64,000 bases of DNA from Amycolatopsis sp. CA-128772 (GTDB taxonomy: Bacteria; Actinomycetota; Actinomycetes; Mycobacteriales; Pseudonocardiaceae): contig NZ_PPHG01000075.1 of NCBI RefSeq assembly GCF_002904295.1, positions 248,001 through 312,000 of the forward strand. Reading direction: 5' to 3'. The first letter of the stretch is position 1, and each line of letters starts with the position of its first letter. Shown here in pieces: positions 45,346 through 53,320 of the stretch. Made by a program: the position numbers and the translations under genes. The notes under the pieces are model-generated. The model did no database searches, was not told the origin of the DNA, and worked only from the letters and a program-made list of their open reading frames with translations.

Positions 45346-46740
45346 GTGCGCGCCCGGCTGCTGGTGGTCCTGGTGGCCCTCGCGCTCGCGGTGGTCGCCG
45401 CGTTCGCCGTGCCGCTGCTGGGTTCCACGGCCGAACAGCGCACGCAGCAGCTCGTCATCGCGCGCACCGCCGACGTCGACCGGTTCGTCGTGCTGGCCCA
45501 GCAGGCCGTCGACACCCACGACCCGGCCGCCCTCGCGGCCGACGCGGCGCGCTACGCCGAGCTGTACGGCGAAGGCGTCGTCATCGTCGACGCCCGGCGC
45601 GTCCCGCTGGTGCAGGCGGGCGGGCTGACCGCGGCCGACCCGGCGGTGCACACCCTCGTCGAGGCGACCATGCGCAACGAGCCCGCGCCGCGCGTCGACG
45701 GGCTCTCCCCGTGGTCGGCCGAACCGGCCTACTTCGCCCGCCCGGTCGGCACCGGCACCCGGGTGTCCGGCGTGGTCGTGCTGCGGGCGTCGGTGACGGC
45801 GGCGGCCGCGGACGTCGCCACCCGCTGGGGCACCGTCGGCGCCGGGGCGCTGCTGGTCGCGGTGGTGTTCGTGCTGCTGGCCGTCGTGCTGGCCCGGTGG
45901 ATGGTGCGGCCGCTGCACGAGCTGGAGACCGGCGTGCTGGCGGTGGCCGCCGGGCACCGCGCGCACGTCCCGGAGCGCGCCGGGCCGCGCGAGCTGCGGT
46001 CGCTGGCCGCCGAGGTCAACCGGATGTCGGAGGCCGTGCTGGAGGCGGCCGAGCAGCAGCACCGGCTGGTCGCCGACGCCTCGCACCAGCTGCGCAACCC
46101 GATGGCCGCGCTGCGCCTGCGCGTGGATTCCCTCGCCGGGCGCATCGACGGCGACGACACCACCTACCGGGCCACGGTGGCCGAGGTGGAACGCCTGGAG
46201 AAGCTGCTCGACGGGCTGCTGGCGCTCGCGCTGGCCGAGAGCACGGCGACCCGGGTCGCGGCCGGGGGCGCGGACGAGGCGTGCGACCTGGCGTCCGTGC
46301 TCGCCGAGCGCGTCGACGCCTGGCGCCCGGCCGCCGAGGACGCCGGTTCGGCGCTCGTTCCCCCGCCGGGGCACGCCGAGCCGGTGACCGTGCGCTGCCC
46401 CGAGGGCGAGCTCGCGCAGATCCTCGACGTCCTGCTCGACAACGCCGTCCACTACGCCGGCCGCGGCGCGACGATCACCACGGACTGGGAAAGCGGCCCC
46501 TCGACGGCCACGCTCGTCGTCACCGACGACGGCCCCGGGCTGTCTGCTGAGGACCGCGCGCGGGCGACCGAGCGGTTCTGGCGCGCGGGTGGCGAAGGCG
46601 CCCCGCGCGGGACGGGGCTCGGCCTGGCGATCGCGCACCAGCAGGTGCGCACCCGCGGCGGTGTCCTGGAGCTGCGGCAGGCGCTCCCCCGCGGGCTCGA
46701 AGTCCGCGTCACGCTGCCACTGCAGGAGGGGCCGGGATGA
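45346..46740 (+). CDS. Membrane sensor histidine kinase
   Basis: 464 residues from GTG 45346. TM1 is near residues 4-24 and TM2 (VGAGALLVAVVFVLLAVVLARWMV) near 162-185, enclosing an extracytoplasmic sensor of about 135 residues. HAMP follows (VRPLHELETGVLAVAAG), then the H-box LVADASHQLRNPMAALRLRVD, N-box QILDVLLDNAVHYA, and G-boxes DDGPGLS and GTGLGLAIAHQ. The stop overlaps the start of the TAXI lipoprotein (ATGA), a strong sign that the two products are made together and may work as sensor and ligand-binding partner. Confidence 0.91.
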   Translation: MRARLLVVLVALALAVVAAFAVPLLGSTAEQRTQQLVIARTADVDRFVVLAQQAVDTHDPAALAADAARYAELYGEGVVIVDARRVPLVQAGGLTAADPAVHTLVEATMRNEPAPRVDGLSPWSAEPAYFARPVGTGTRVSGVVVLRASVTAAAADVATRWGTVGAGALLVAVVFVLLAVVLARWMVRPLHELETGVLAVAAGHRAHVPERAGPRELRSLAAEVNRMSEAVLEAAEQQHRLVADASHQLRNPMAALRLRVDSLAGRIDGDDTTYRATVAEVERLEKLLDGLLALALAESTATRVAAGGADEACDLASVLAERVDAWRPAAEDAGSALVPPPGHAEPVTVRCPEGELAQILDVLLDNAVHYAGRGATITTDWESGPSTATLVVTDDGPGLSAEDRARATERFWRAGGEGAPRGTGLGLAIAHQQVRTRGGVLELRQALPRGLEVRVTLPLQEGPG

Positions 46741-47681
46741 CCCTCACCCGCCGCACGGCCCTGCTCGGCGGCCTCGGGCTCGCGCTGGCCGGCTGTTCGA
46801 TGCCGGGCTACGACGGGCCGGAACGCGAGGTCACCATCGCCGCGGGCGAGCGCGGCGGGTTCTACCTGGCCTTCGCCGAGCTGCTGGCGGCCGAGCTGAG
46901 CCGGGCGGAGCCGCGGCTGCACGCGACCGCGGTGCCGACCGAGGCGAGCGTCGCCAACGTGGACCTGGTGCGCCGCGGCCAGGCCGACCTCGGCCTGGTG
47001 CTGGCCGACGTCGCCCAGACGGCGGTCCGCGGCGACCCGCCGTTCGCCGGGACGGTGCCGCTGCTCGCGCTCGGCCGCGTCTACGAGAACTACCTGCAGC
47101 TGGTGGTCCTGGCCGACGGTCCGGTGCGCCGCCTGGCCGACCTGGCCGGCCGCCCGGTGTCCCTGGGCGCGGGCGGTTCGGGGGCGGCGCAGCTGGGCGA
47201 GCGCCTGTTCGCCGTGGCGGGCGTGCCGGTGGACGCCCGCCACCTGCTGTTCGACGACGCGGTCCGCGCACTGGCCGGCCGCCGCATCGACGCGATGCTG
47301 TGGTCGGGCGGGGTCCCGACGCCCAAGCTCGCCGACCTCACCCGCACGACACCGATCGCCCTCCTGCCGCTGGACGCGGTGGTCCCGGCCCTGCGAGGCG
47401 CGTACGGCCCGGTGTACGACCAGGTCCAGGTCCCGGACGGCGCGTACCGCGGAGTGGGCGCGTTGAGCACGATCGGCGTGGCGAACCTGCTGGTGTGCGC
47501 ACCTTCGTTACCGGACGACGTCGCGGCGGCGGTGGTCCGGCTCCTGGTTTCGCACGCCACGGCGCTGGTACCGGCGGAGGCGGTGGGCACGCAGTTCCTG
47601 GACGTGCGGACGTTGATCGGCACCGAGCCGGTGCCCTTGCAACCCGGCGCGGCGGCCGCTTACCGGGCCCTGCACGGGTGA
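46737..47681 (+). CDS. TAXI-family solute-binding lipoprotein
   Basis: 314 residues. MTLTRRTALLGGLGLALAGCS is a lipoprotein signal with LAGC at about 17-20 and a Tat-like RR. The mature part has the TAXI pattern: VTIAAGERGGFYLAFAELLAAELSR, VPTEASVANVDLVRRGQADLGLVLADVA, ADLAGRPVSLGAGGSGAAQLGERLFAVAG and VQVPDGAYRG. TAXI proteins normally deliver solutes to TRAP permeases (DctQM fusions); no such gene is in the operon. It may present a ligand to the kinase or aid the MHS permease. Its last 12 codons are duplicated 146 bp downstream. Confidence 0.87.
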   Translation: MTLTRRTALLGGLGLALAGCSMPGYDGPEREVTIAAGERGGFYLAFAELLAAELSRAEPRLHATAVPTEASVANVDLVRRGQADLGLVLADVAQTAVRGDPPFAGTVPLLALGRVYENYLQLVVLADGPVRRLADLAGRPVSLGAGGSGAAQLGERLFAVAGVPVDARHLLFDDAVRALAGRRIDAMLWSGGVPTPKLADLTRTTPIALLPLDAVVPALRGAYGPVYDQVQVPDGAYRGVGALSTIGVANLLVCAPSLPDDVAAAVVRLLVSHATALVPAEAVGTQFLDVRTLIGTEPVPLQPGAAAAYRALHG

Positions 47682-47829
47682 GCCCGCTCCCCCTGAACGC
47701 CTTCACCCGCGCCCGCGCCGGCCACCTACCGCCCCGCAACCCCTGATCCCGCTCCCCCACCGGCCGCCCCCTCGCCCAGCCGCCCTCACCCGGCCCGGCG
47801 GCCGCTTACCGGGCCCTGCACGGCTGAGC
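47643..47829 (+). repeat. 41-bp direct repeat of the TAXI gene 3' end
   Basis: 47643-47683 (last codons and stop of the TAXI gene) and 47789-47829 match at 39 of 41 bases, sharing GGCGGCCGCTTACCGGGCCC and TGCACGG. The offset of 146 bp is not a multiple of three, so the second copy is not an extension of the gene; it is a non-coding duplicate in the spacer. The 47684-47788 interval is C-rich and holds no gene. Confidence 0.85.
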
Positions 47830-47843
47830 GCTAGATTGGGCCG

Positions 47844-48266
47844 GTGACCGAACCCCGCCGACCGATCGTCGAGATGCCGCTGCGTGTGCGCTACCACGAG
47901 TGCGATGGGCAGGGCATCGTCTTCAACGCGCACTACCTGGCCTATGTGGACATGTGCGCCTTCGAGGCGGAGAAGGCCCTCTTCGGCTCGCACGACGAGT
48001 TCCTCGCGCACCGCACCGATGTCGTGGTCGCCGAAGCGAACCTCAAGTTCCGTGCGCCCGCGCGGTATGACGATCAGCTCGTCGTCTCGCAGTTCCTCAC
48101 GCACCTCGGTACCACGTCGCTGGTCTTCGACTTCGAAATCCGCCGCGGCGAGACCACCATCGCGGTGGCGACCGTCCGGTACGTGTTCATCGACCCGGCC
48201 ACGCTGCGCCCGGAAGCGCCGCCCGATGCCGTGCGCAAGGTCTACGCGACCCTGCTCGGGGACTGA
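47844..48266 (+). CDS. Acyl-CoA thioesterase (4HBT, YbgC-like)
   Basis: 140-residue single hotdog protein from GTG 47844. MPLRVRYHECDGQGIVFNAHYLAYVD is the 4-hydroxybenzoyl-CoA thioesterase signature with the catalytic Asp in ECDGQGIV, and LKFRAPARYDDQLVVSQFLTHLGTTSLVFDFEI the central sheet. It should hydrolyse short- or medium-chain acyl-CoA or acyl-ACP; the exact substrate is unknown. trmL starts 3 bp downstream, so they share a transcript. Confidence 0.87.
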   Translation: MTEPRRPIVEMPLRVRYHECDGQGIVFNAHYLAYVDMCAFEAEKALFGSHDEFLAHRTDVVVAEANLKFRAPARYDDQLVVSQFLTHLGTTSLVFDFEIRRGETTIAVATVRYVFIDPATLRPEAPPDAVRKVYATLLGD

Positions 48267-48269
48267 GCC

Positions 48270-48725
48270 GTGTTCCGCGTTCTCTTCTACCACCCGGAAA
48301 TCCCGCCCAACACCGGCAACGCGATCCGCCTCGCCGCCAACACCGGCTGCGAACTGCACCTGGTCGAGCCGCTCGGGTTCACCCTCGAAGACAAGCAGCT
48401 GCGCCGCGCCGGGCTCGACTACCACGACCTCGCCCGCGTCCACGTCCACGCCGGCCTCGAAGCGGCGTGGCACGCGCTGCTGCCGGCCAAGGTGTACGCC
48501 TTCAGCGCGTCCGCGACCCGGCTGTACACCGACGTCGCCTACACCCCCGGCGACGTGCTGATGTTCGGGCCGGAATCGGTCGGGCTGCCCGCCGAGGTGC
48601 AGGAGGCGCCGGAGGTCACCGACCGCGTGCGGCTGCCCATGCTGGCGACCAGCCGGTCGCTCAACCTCGCCAACACCGCGGCGATCACCGTCTACGAAGC
48701 CTGGCGACAGAACGGTTTCCGGTAG
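48270..48725 (+). CDS. trmL: tRNA (cytidine/uridine-34-2'-O)-methyltransferase TrmL
   Basis: 151-residue SPOUT (trefoil-knot) methyltransferase acting on the wobble base of tRNA-Leu. FRVLFYHPEIPPNTGNAIRLAANTGCELHLVEPLGF is the N-terminal signature, DVLMFGPESVGLPAEV the SAM/knot region and LPMLATSRSLNLANTAAITVYEAWRQNGF the C-terminal knot. The protein is of standard length. GTG 48270 lies 3 bp after the thioesterase stop. The small membrane protein follows in the same direction. Confidence 0.93.
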   Translation: MFRVLFYHPEIPPNTGNAIRLAANTGCELHLVEPLGFTLEDKQLRRAGLDYHDLARVHVHAGLEAAWHALLPAKVYAFSASATRLYTDVAYTPGDVLMFGPESVGLPAEVQEAPEVTDRVRLPMLATSRSLNLANTAAITVYEAWRQNGFR

Positions 48726-48734
48726 GTTCGCCGG

Positions 48735-49244
48735 ATGCGACAGCAGTTCCTGGGGGTGCTCATCGGCGCCGCGTTCGGCACGGTGTTCGTCCTCGTCAAC
48801 TCCGGTGCTCCCGTCCCCGCCGCGCTCGGCTGGGTGCTGCGCGCCCTCGCCGTCGTCGTGCTCGCCGCGGTCGTGGTCCTCGGCCTCCGCGCGGGCGGGC
48901 GGCCGACGCTCGACGACCGGCCCGTGTTCGGGCCGGGCTACCGGGTCGTCGTCATCGGCGAGGTCGTGCTGCTCGTCGCCGGGTTCTTCGTGCTCAGCCT
49001 GCTCGACGCGCCCGTGCAGGCCAACGTCGCCTGGATCGCCACCGTCGTCGGGCTGCACTTCGTCGCGCTCGCGTCCGCGTGGAAGACGCGGTCGATTTTC
49101 GTGGTCGGGGCGGTGCTCACCGTGCTCGGCGTCGCCGGGCTCGCGCTGCTCGGGAGCGCCGCGGCGTGGGTGCCGTTCGTCAGCGGCGCGCTCTCCGGGG
49201 TGACCCTGCTCGGCGGAAGCCTCTACGGCGTCCGCCAAGCCTGA
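48735..49244 (+). CDS. Integral membrane protein of unknown function
   Basis: 169 residues with about five to six hydrophobic segments (for example LGVLIGAAFGTVFVLVNSG, LRALAVVVLAAVVVLGL, VVVIGEVVLLVAGFFVLSLL, WIATVVGLHFVALAS, FVVGAVLTVLGVAGLALLG) and short loops. RPTLDDRPVFGPGYRVVVIGEV is the only hydrophilic feature. I do not recognise a family with a known role. ATG 48735 follows trmL by 9 bp. Its stop is one base from the opposing VWA gene. Confidence 0.75.
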   Translation: MRQQFLGVLIGAAFGTVFVLVNSGAPVPAALGWVLRALAVVVLAAVVVLGLRAGGRPTLDDRPVFGPGYRVVVIGEVVLLVAGFFVLSLLDAPVQANVAWIATVVGLHFVALASAWKTRSIFVVGAVLTVLGVAGLALLGSAAAWVPFVSGALSGVTLLGGSLYGVRQA

Positions 49245-49245
49245 G

Positions 49246-50226
49246 TCACGGGAGTCTCTGCCCGAAGAACAGGCTGGCCGCCGCGCCCAGCATGAGGATC
49301 AGCGTGCCGACCACGACCCACGGCTTGCTCGCGTCGGCGTCCTTCAGCTCGTAGCCGATCTGCTCGCCCAGGTCCGCGTAGACCTTCTTCAGCTCCTCGG
49401 CGCTCGCCGCCTTGTAGAAGTCGCCGCCCGAGAGCCGGGCGATTTCGCGCAGGGACTCGTCGTCCACGCTCACCGGCTGGGGCTTGCCGTCGATGTCGAC
49501 CGACCCGTGGGTGGTGCCGAAGGAGATCGACGAGATCGGCACGCCGGCCTGCTTCGCCGCCTGCGCCGCGGTGTACCCACCGCGCGCCGCGTACAGGTCC
49601 TCAGGCACGGTCTGCTTTCCGTCGGACATCAGCACGATCCGCGCGGGCGGCGGCCCGTCGGCCCCGCCGACGACGCTCGAAAAGCTCTCCACCGACTGCA
49701 GTGCCGCGAAGATGCCCTCGCCGGTCGCCGTCGACTGCGCCAGCTTCAGGTTCTCGATCGCCTTGATCACGCCGTTGCGGTCGGTGGTCGGGTTGACCAG
49801 CACCGTCGCCGTGCCCGCGAACGAGATCAGGCCCAGGTTGATCCCCGGTGTCATGTTCCGCGCGAAGCTCGTCGCCGCTTCCTGGGCCGCCTGCAGCCGC
49901 GTCGGGAGGACGTCGGTGGCCTCCATCGACAGCGACACGTCGATCACCAGCATCACGGTCGCCCGGTTGCGCGGCACCTTCTGCTCGGCGGTCGGCCCGG
50001 ACAGCGCCACCGTGAGCAGCAGCAGGGACAGCACGATCAGCACCGCCGGCAGGTGCCGGATCCAGCCCTGGCTCTTCGGCGCGACCTTCTCCAGGAGCTC
50101 CAGGTTCGCGAACCGCATGGTCCGCTTCCGGCGCGCCCGCTGGGCGAGCACGTACCCGATGGCGACCGCGGCGACCGCGATCAGCAGCAGGAACCACCAG
50201 GGCGACGCGAACCCCGTCAAGCTCAT
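49246..50226 (-). CDS. VWA-domain membrane protein (Rv1481 type)
   Basis: 326 residues. N-terminal membrane helix ASPWWFLLLIAVAAVAIGYVLAQRARRKR, a second hydrophobic segment LPAVLIVLSLLLLTVALSGP, then a VWA domain (about 85-290) with MIDAS DVSLSMEATDV, a Thr in LVNPTTD and MSDGKQTVPEDL; a C-terminal helix WVVVGTLILMLGAAASLFF ends the protein. BatA/BatB-like proteins of this type work with MoxR ATPases and DUF58 proteins in cell-envelope integrity. ATG 50226; it follows the DUF58 gene by 73 bp. Confidence 0.92.
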   Translation of the reverse strand: MSLTGFASPWWFLLLIAVAAVAIGYVLAQRARRKRTMRFANLELLEKVAPKSQGWIRHLPAVLIVLSLLLLTVALSGPTAEQKVPRNRATVMLVIDVSLSMEATDVLPTRLQAAQEAATSFARNMTPGINLGLISFAGTATVLVNPTTDRNGVIKAIENLKLAQSTATGEGIFAALQSVESFSSVVGGADGPPPARIVLMSDGKQTVPEDLYAARGGYTAAQAAKQAGVPISSISFGTTHGSVDIDGKPQPVSVDDESLREIARLSGGDFYKAASAEELKKVYADLGEQIGYELKDADASKPWVVVGTLILMLGAAASLFFGQRLP

Positions 50227-50299
50227 GCGCGCACCTCGCTGACGCTCGGTGCCGCCTGAGCCGGCAGTGCTGTGTCGAAGGGTCCGGTCGCAGGCTCCC

Positions 50300-51244
50300 T
50301 CACGCGACACCCCCCGACCAGCGGCGCTTGCGGGCGACGACGAACCGCACCATGTCGGCGATCCAGTCGGCGTCGGTGCGCAGCGTCAGGTGGGCCGCAC
50401 CCGCGCGCCGCAGGCCGGCCGCCACCTTCTGCCGGTGGGCGTGGGCCGCGGCCCCGAACTCCTTGCGCAGCAAGGCCGAAGCGTGCACTTCGCGCTGTTT
50501 CCCTGTCTCCGGGTCGGCCAGCACGACGGTGCCCACCTCGGGCAGGTCGACGTCGCGCGGGTCGAGGACTTCGATCGCGATCAGTTCGTGGCGCCCGCCC
50601 AGCGCCCGCAGCGGCCGCTCCCAGGACTCGTCGCCCAGGAAATCGGAGATCACCACGGCCAGGCCACGCCGGCGCGGCGGGCGCCGCAGCGCTTCGAGGG
50701 CCTGGGCGAAGTCGCCCCGGGTTCCCTCGGGCGCGCGCGGCGTCTCGGCGAGCTTGCGGACCAGCCCCCGGGCGTGCGCGAGGCCGCCGCGGGCCGGGAT
50801 GCGGGTGGTGTCGGCGCCGTTGGAGATCAGCGCGCCGATCCGGTTGCCGCCGCCTCCGGTGAGGTGCGCGACCGCCGCGACCGCGCAGACCACCAGGTCG
50901 CGCTTCTCGCAGAGCGCGGTGCCGAAGTCGAGGCTCGCCGAAAGGTCGGCGACGACCCACGTCTCCAGCTCGCGGTCGGCCACGGTCTCGCGGATGTGCG
51001 GGGTCGTGGTGCGGGCGGTGACCGCCCAGTCCATCCGGCGCACGTCGTCGCCGGGCTGGTACGGGCGCGCTTCCCCGGGCTCGGACCCCGGCCCCGGCAC
51101 CAGGCCGAGGTGGTTGCCCTGCAGCAGCCCGTCGAGCCGGCGGCGGACGTCGAGCTCCAGCGTGCGGAGCCCGGCCTCCATCCGGTCGCCGCGCAGGACC
51201 GGCGGCGCCCAGGAAGGGCGCTCGCCCTTCGCGTTCTTCGCCAT
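50300..51244 (-). CDS. DUF58-domain protein of the moxR cluster (Rv1480 type)
   Basis: 314 residues. LDVRRRLDGLLQGNHLGLVPGPGSEPGEARPYQPGDDVRRMDWAVTARTTTPHIRETVADRELETWVVADLSASLDFGT holds the DUF58 core (RPYQPGDDVRRMDW) running into a VWA-like fold whose DLSASL replaces the MIDAS DxSxS. LAVVISDFLGDESW and AIEVLDPRDVDLPEVG complete it. ATG 51244 lies 7 bp after moxR. The trio moxR-DUF58-VWA is conserved in actinobacteria before the fabG-inhA genes; here the block 43.3-49.2 kb is inserted between. Confidence 0.92.
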   Translation of the reverse strand: MAKNAKGERPSWAPPVLRGDRMEAGLRTLELDVRRRLDGLLQGNHLGLVPGPGSEPGEARPYQPGDDVRRMDWAVTARTTTPHIRETVADRELETWVVADLSASLDFGTALCEKRDLVVCAVAAVAHLTGGGGNRIGALISNGADTTRIPARGGLAHARGLVRKLAETPRAPEGTRGDFAQALEALRRPPRRRGLAVVISDFLGDESWERPLRALGGRHELIAIEVLDPRDVDLPEVGTVVLADPETGKQREVHASALLRKEFGAAAHAHRQKVAAGLRRAGAAHLTLRTDADWIADMVRFVVARKRRWSGGVA

Positions 51245-51251
51245 CGCCGGG

Positions 51252-52325
51252 TTACCTGACCGGCGCGCCCGCCGGGACCGGGCCGCCCTGGCCGGCCCCG
51301 CCCTGCGGCCGGGCCGAGACCTGCGGCAGCGGCACGGTCTGCAGCACGCGCGTGATGATGTGGTCGATCGGCACGCCGTCGGCCAGCGCGTCGTAGGACA
51401 GCACGAGCCGGTGGCGCAGCACGTCGGGGACGACGTCGACGACGTCCTGCGGCAGCACGTAGTCGCGGCCGCGGACCAGGGCCAGCGCCCGCGCGGCGGC
51501 GATGATGCCAAGGCTCGCGCGCGGCGAAGCGCCGTAGGAGACCCAGCCGGCGACGTCGGCGAGGCCGTGGTCGTTCGGCGTGCGGGTGGTCAGCACCAGC
51601 CGCACGACGTAGTCGACCAGCGCGTGGTGCACGAACACCTGCGACGCGACGCCCTGCAGCCGGACCAGCTCGCCCGGGCTGAGCACCTCGTGCGGGGTGG
51701 GCGGGGTGACGCCCATCCGGTAGATGATCTCGCGCTCCTCCTCGGCGGAGGGGTACTCGACGAGGATCTTGAACAGGAACCGGTCGCGCTGGGCTTCCGG
51801 CAGCGGGTACACGCCCTCGTTCTCGATCGGGTTCTGCGTGGCGAGCACGAGGAACGGGTCGGGCATCGGGAACGTCTGGCCGCCGATCGACACGTGCCGC
51901 TCGGCCATCACCTCGAGCATCGCCGACTGGACCTTGGCCGGCGCGCGGTTGATCTCGTCGGCGAGCACGAAGTTCGCCACGACCGGGCCGAGCTCGACGT
52001 CGAAGCGCTCGGCGCCCTGGCGGTAGATCCGGGTGCCGAGGATGTCGGCGGGCACCAGGTCGGGGGTGAACTGCACGCGCGAGAACGAGCCGCCGACAAC
52101 GCGGGCGAACGTCTCCACGGCGAGGGTCTTCGCCACGCCGGGCACGCCTTCGAGCAGCAGGTGGCCCTTGGCCAGCAGGCCGACCAGCATCCGCTCGACC
52201 AGCCGGTCCTGGCCGACGATGATCCGCTTGACCTCGAACACGGTCCGCTCCAGCAACTGGGCGTCCCGCGCCGGCGTCGCGGGCTGCTGCCCGTTCCCGC
52301 CCTCGGCGTAGCCGGGCTCGGTCAC
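51252..52325 (-). CDS. moxR: MoxR-family AAA ATPase
   Basis: 357 residues. Walker A GVPGVAKTLAVE, Walker B FVLADEINRAPAKVQSAMLEVMAE, sensor 1 VLATQNPIENEGVYPLPEAQRDRFLF with the Arg finger, and the C-terminal lid GASPRASLGIIAAARALALVRGRDYVLPQDV. This is the MoxR1 ortholog (Rv1479). It powers maturation or chaperoning with the DUF58 and VWA partners downstream. GTG 52325 (VTEPGYAEGG) has GGAGG four bases upstream and is preferred to the longer in-frame readings. The C-terminal tail is Pro/Gly/Gln-rich. Confidence 0.94.
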   Translation of the reverse strand: MTEPGYAEGGNGQQPATPARDAQLLERTVFEVKRIIVGQDRLVERMLVGLLAKGHLLLEGVPGVAKTLAVETFARVVGGSFSRVQFTPDLVPADILGTRIYRQGAERFDVELGPVVANFVLADEINRAPAKVQSAMLEVMAERHVSIGGQTFPMPDPFLVLATQNPIENEGVYPLPEAQRDRFLFKILVEYPSAEEEREIIYRMGVTPPTPHEVLSPGELVRLQGVASQVFVHHALVDYVVRLVLTTRTPNDHGLADVAGWVSYGASPRASLGIIAAARALALVRGRDYVLPQDVVDVVPDVLRHRLVLSYDALADGVPIDHIITRVLQTVPLPQVSARPQGGAGQGGPVPAGAPVR

Positions 52326-52705
52326 TCTGCCTCCTCCAAAGTCGTGCGCCGCCCCCGCGACGGTGATCACGCGGTGCGACCGTACTGCGCCCCCGGTCGT
52401 CCGTCGCATCCGGCACGCGGACACCACGCACCCGGCCCACGATCAGCCAACACGGTCAGTGGTGTGGCACCTGTGAAGCTCGACCCGACAGGGCGGCGCG
52501 GCCGAGCGCGGATGCGCCGGTGACCCGGGTCAGGCTCGCCGAGCTGGTCGCCACCCCATCCAGCGCCGCCCAGGCTCCTCGCGCGCCGCCGGCGCCCGCT
52601 CGCAACCGGCCCGCCCAGCGCCCCTCAGGCTCCCGGCGACCGCCCGGCCACCGGCGCACCTCACCCAGGCTCCTCGCGCCGCCGCCGGCACCCACCCGGC
52701 GTCGT
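52326..52705. repeat. Intergenic region with degenerate CAGGCTC repeats
   Basis: 380 bp without a gene. CAGGCTC occurs at 52531, 52571, 52626 and 52667; the second and fourth belong to a longer repeat (52569-52599 and 52664-52695) starting CCCAGGCTCCTCGCGC. The moxR promoter must lie in the right-strand upstream part near 52326-52460. Confidence 0.5.
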
Positions 52706-53251
52706 TCAGCGGTGCCGCTCGAGGTCCTCCGGCGTGTCGATGTCGTCCGCTTCGCCCCGCTCCGCCGGGATCTCCGCCACCGCCAGCCCGCCCAGCACCC
52801 GGCGCAGCGCCGCGTTTTCCACGTCGTCCGGCAGCGCCGCGCGCAGGGCCGGGAGCCGCCATGCGCCCAGCAGCCACTGCCTTTTGCCCGCCGCGTCGAC
52901 CAGGACCGCGCCGTCGCCGTCGGCGATCGCCGTCACCAGCCTGTCCACTGTGGAGCGGCGGACGCCCGGGAGGTCCGCCGCCAGCACCACCACCGCCTCG
53001 ACGTCGTCGGGGACGAACGCCAGGCCCGCGGCCAGCGCGGCCACCGGGCCGGTGCCCGGCACCGGCTCGCGGGTCCACACGACCTCGAAGCCCGGCCGCC
53101 GCGGGCCGACCGCGATCACCCGTTCCGCACCCTCCAGGGCGTGGATCGCGCGCGCGAGCAACGGCTTGCCGCCCACCGACAGGGCCGGTTTGTCCACACC
53201 GGACAGCCGGCGGGCCGAGCCTCCGGCCACCACGATCCCCGCGTAGCGCAT
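52706..53251 (-). CDS. mobA: MobA-like NTP transferase
   Basis: 181 residues. AGIVVAGGSARRLSGVDKPALSVGGKPLLARAI is the nucleotidyltransferase signature GGxSxR..K(P); VPGTGPVAALAAGLAFVPDDVEAVVVLAADLPGV gives the metal Asp region; ADDIDTPEDLERH is the C-terminal signature of MobA proteins. It should form molybdenum-cofactor guanine dinucleotide from MPT and GTP, although MobA-like proteins of other specificity (CTP, MocA-like) exist. ATG 53251. No other molybdenum genes are in the window. Confidence 0.86.
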   Translation of the reverse strand: MRYAGIVVAGGSARRLSGVDKPALSVGGKPLLARAIHALEGAERVIAVGPRRPGFEVVWTREPVPGTGPVAALAAGLAFVPDDVEAVVVLAADLPGVRRSTVDRLVTAIADGDGAVLVDAAGKRQWLLGAWRLPALRAALPDDVENAALRRVLGGLAVAEIPAERGEADDIDTPEDLERHR

Positions 53252-53260
53252 CCGGGGAAT

Positions 53261-53292
53261 CTAGCGGCCCGGCACGACGTAGGTGAAGTCCC
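53261..53292 (-). pseudogene. Remnant duplicate of the methyltransferase 3' end
   Basis: Read on the minus strand this stretch encodes DFTYVVPGR-stop, matching GFTYLVLGR-stop at the end of the methyltransferase gene (53321 and on). About 24 of 28 bases agree, including GTGAAG and GCACGA in the same order. It is a short fragment without an open frame upstream, lying between mobA and the methyltransferase. Confidence 0.5.
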
Positions 53293-53320
53293 CGCCCGAC
53301 GCGCCCGGCCGGGCCCGGCC

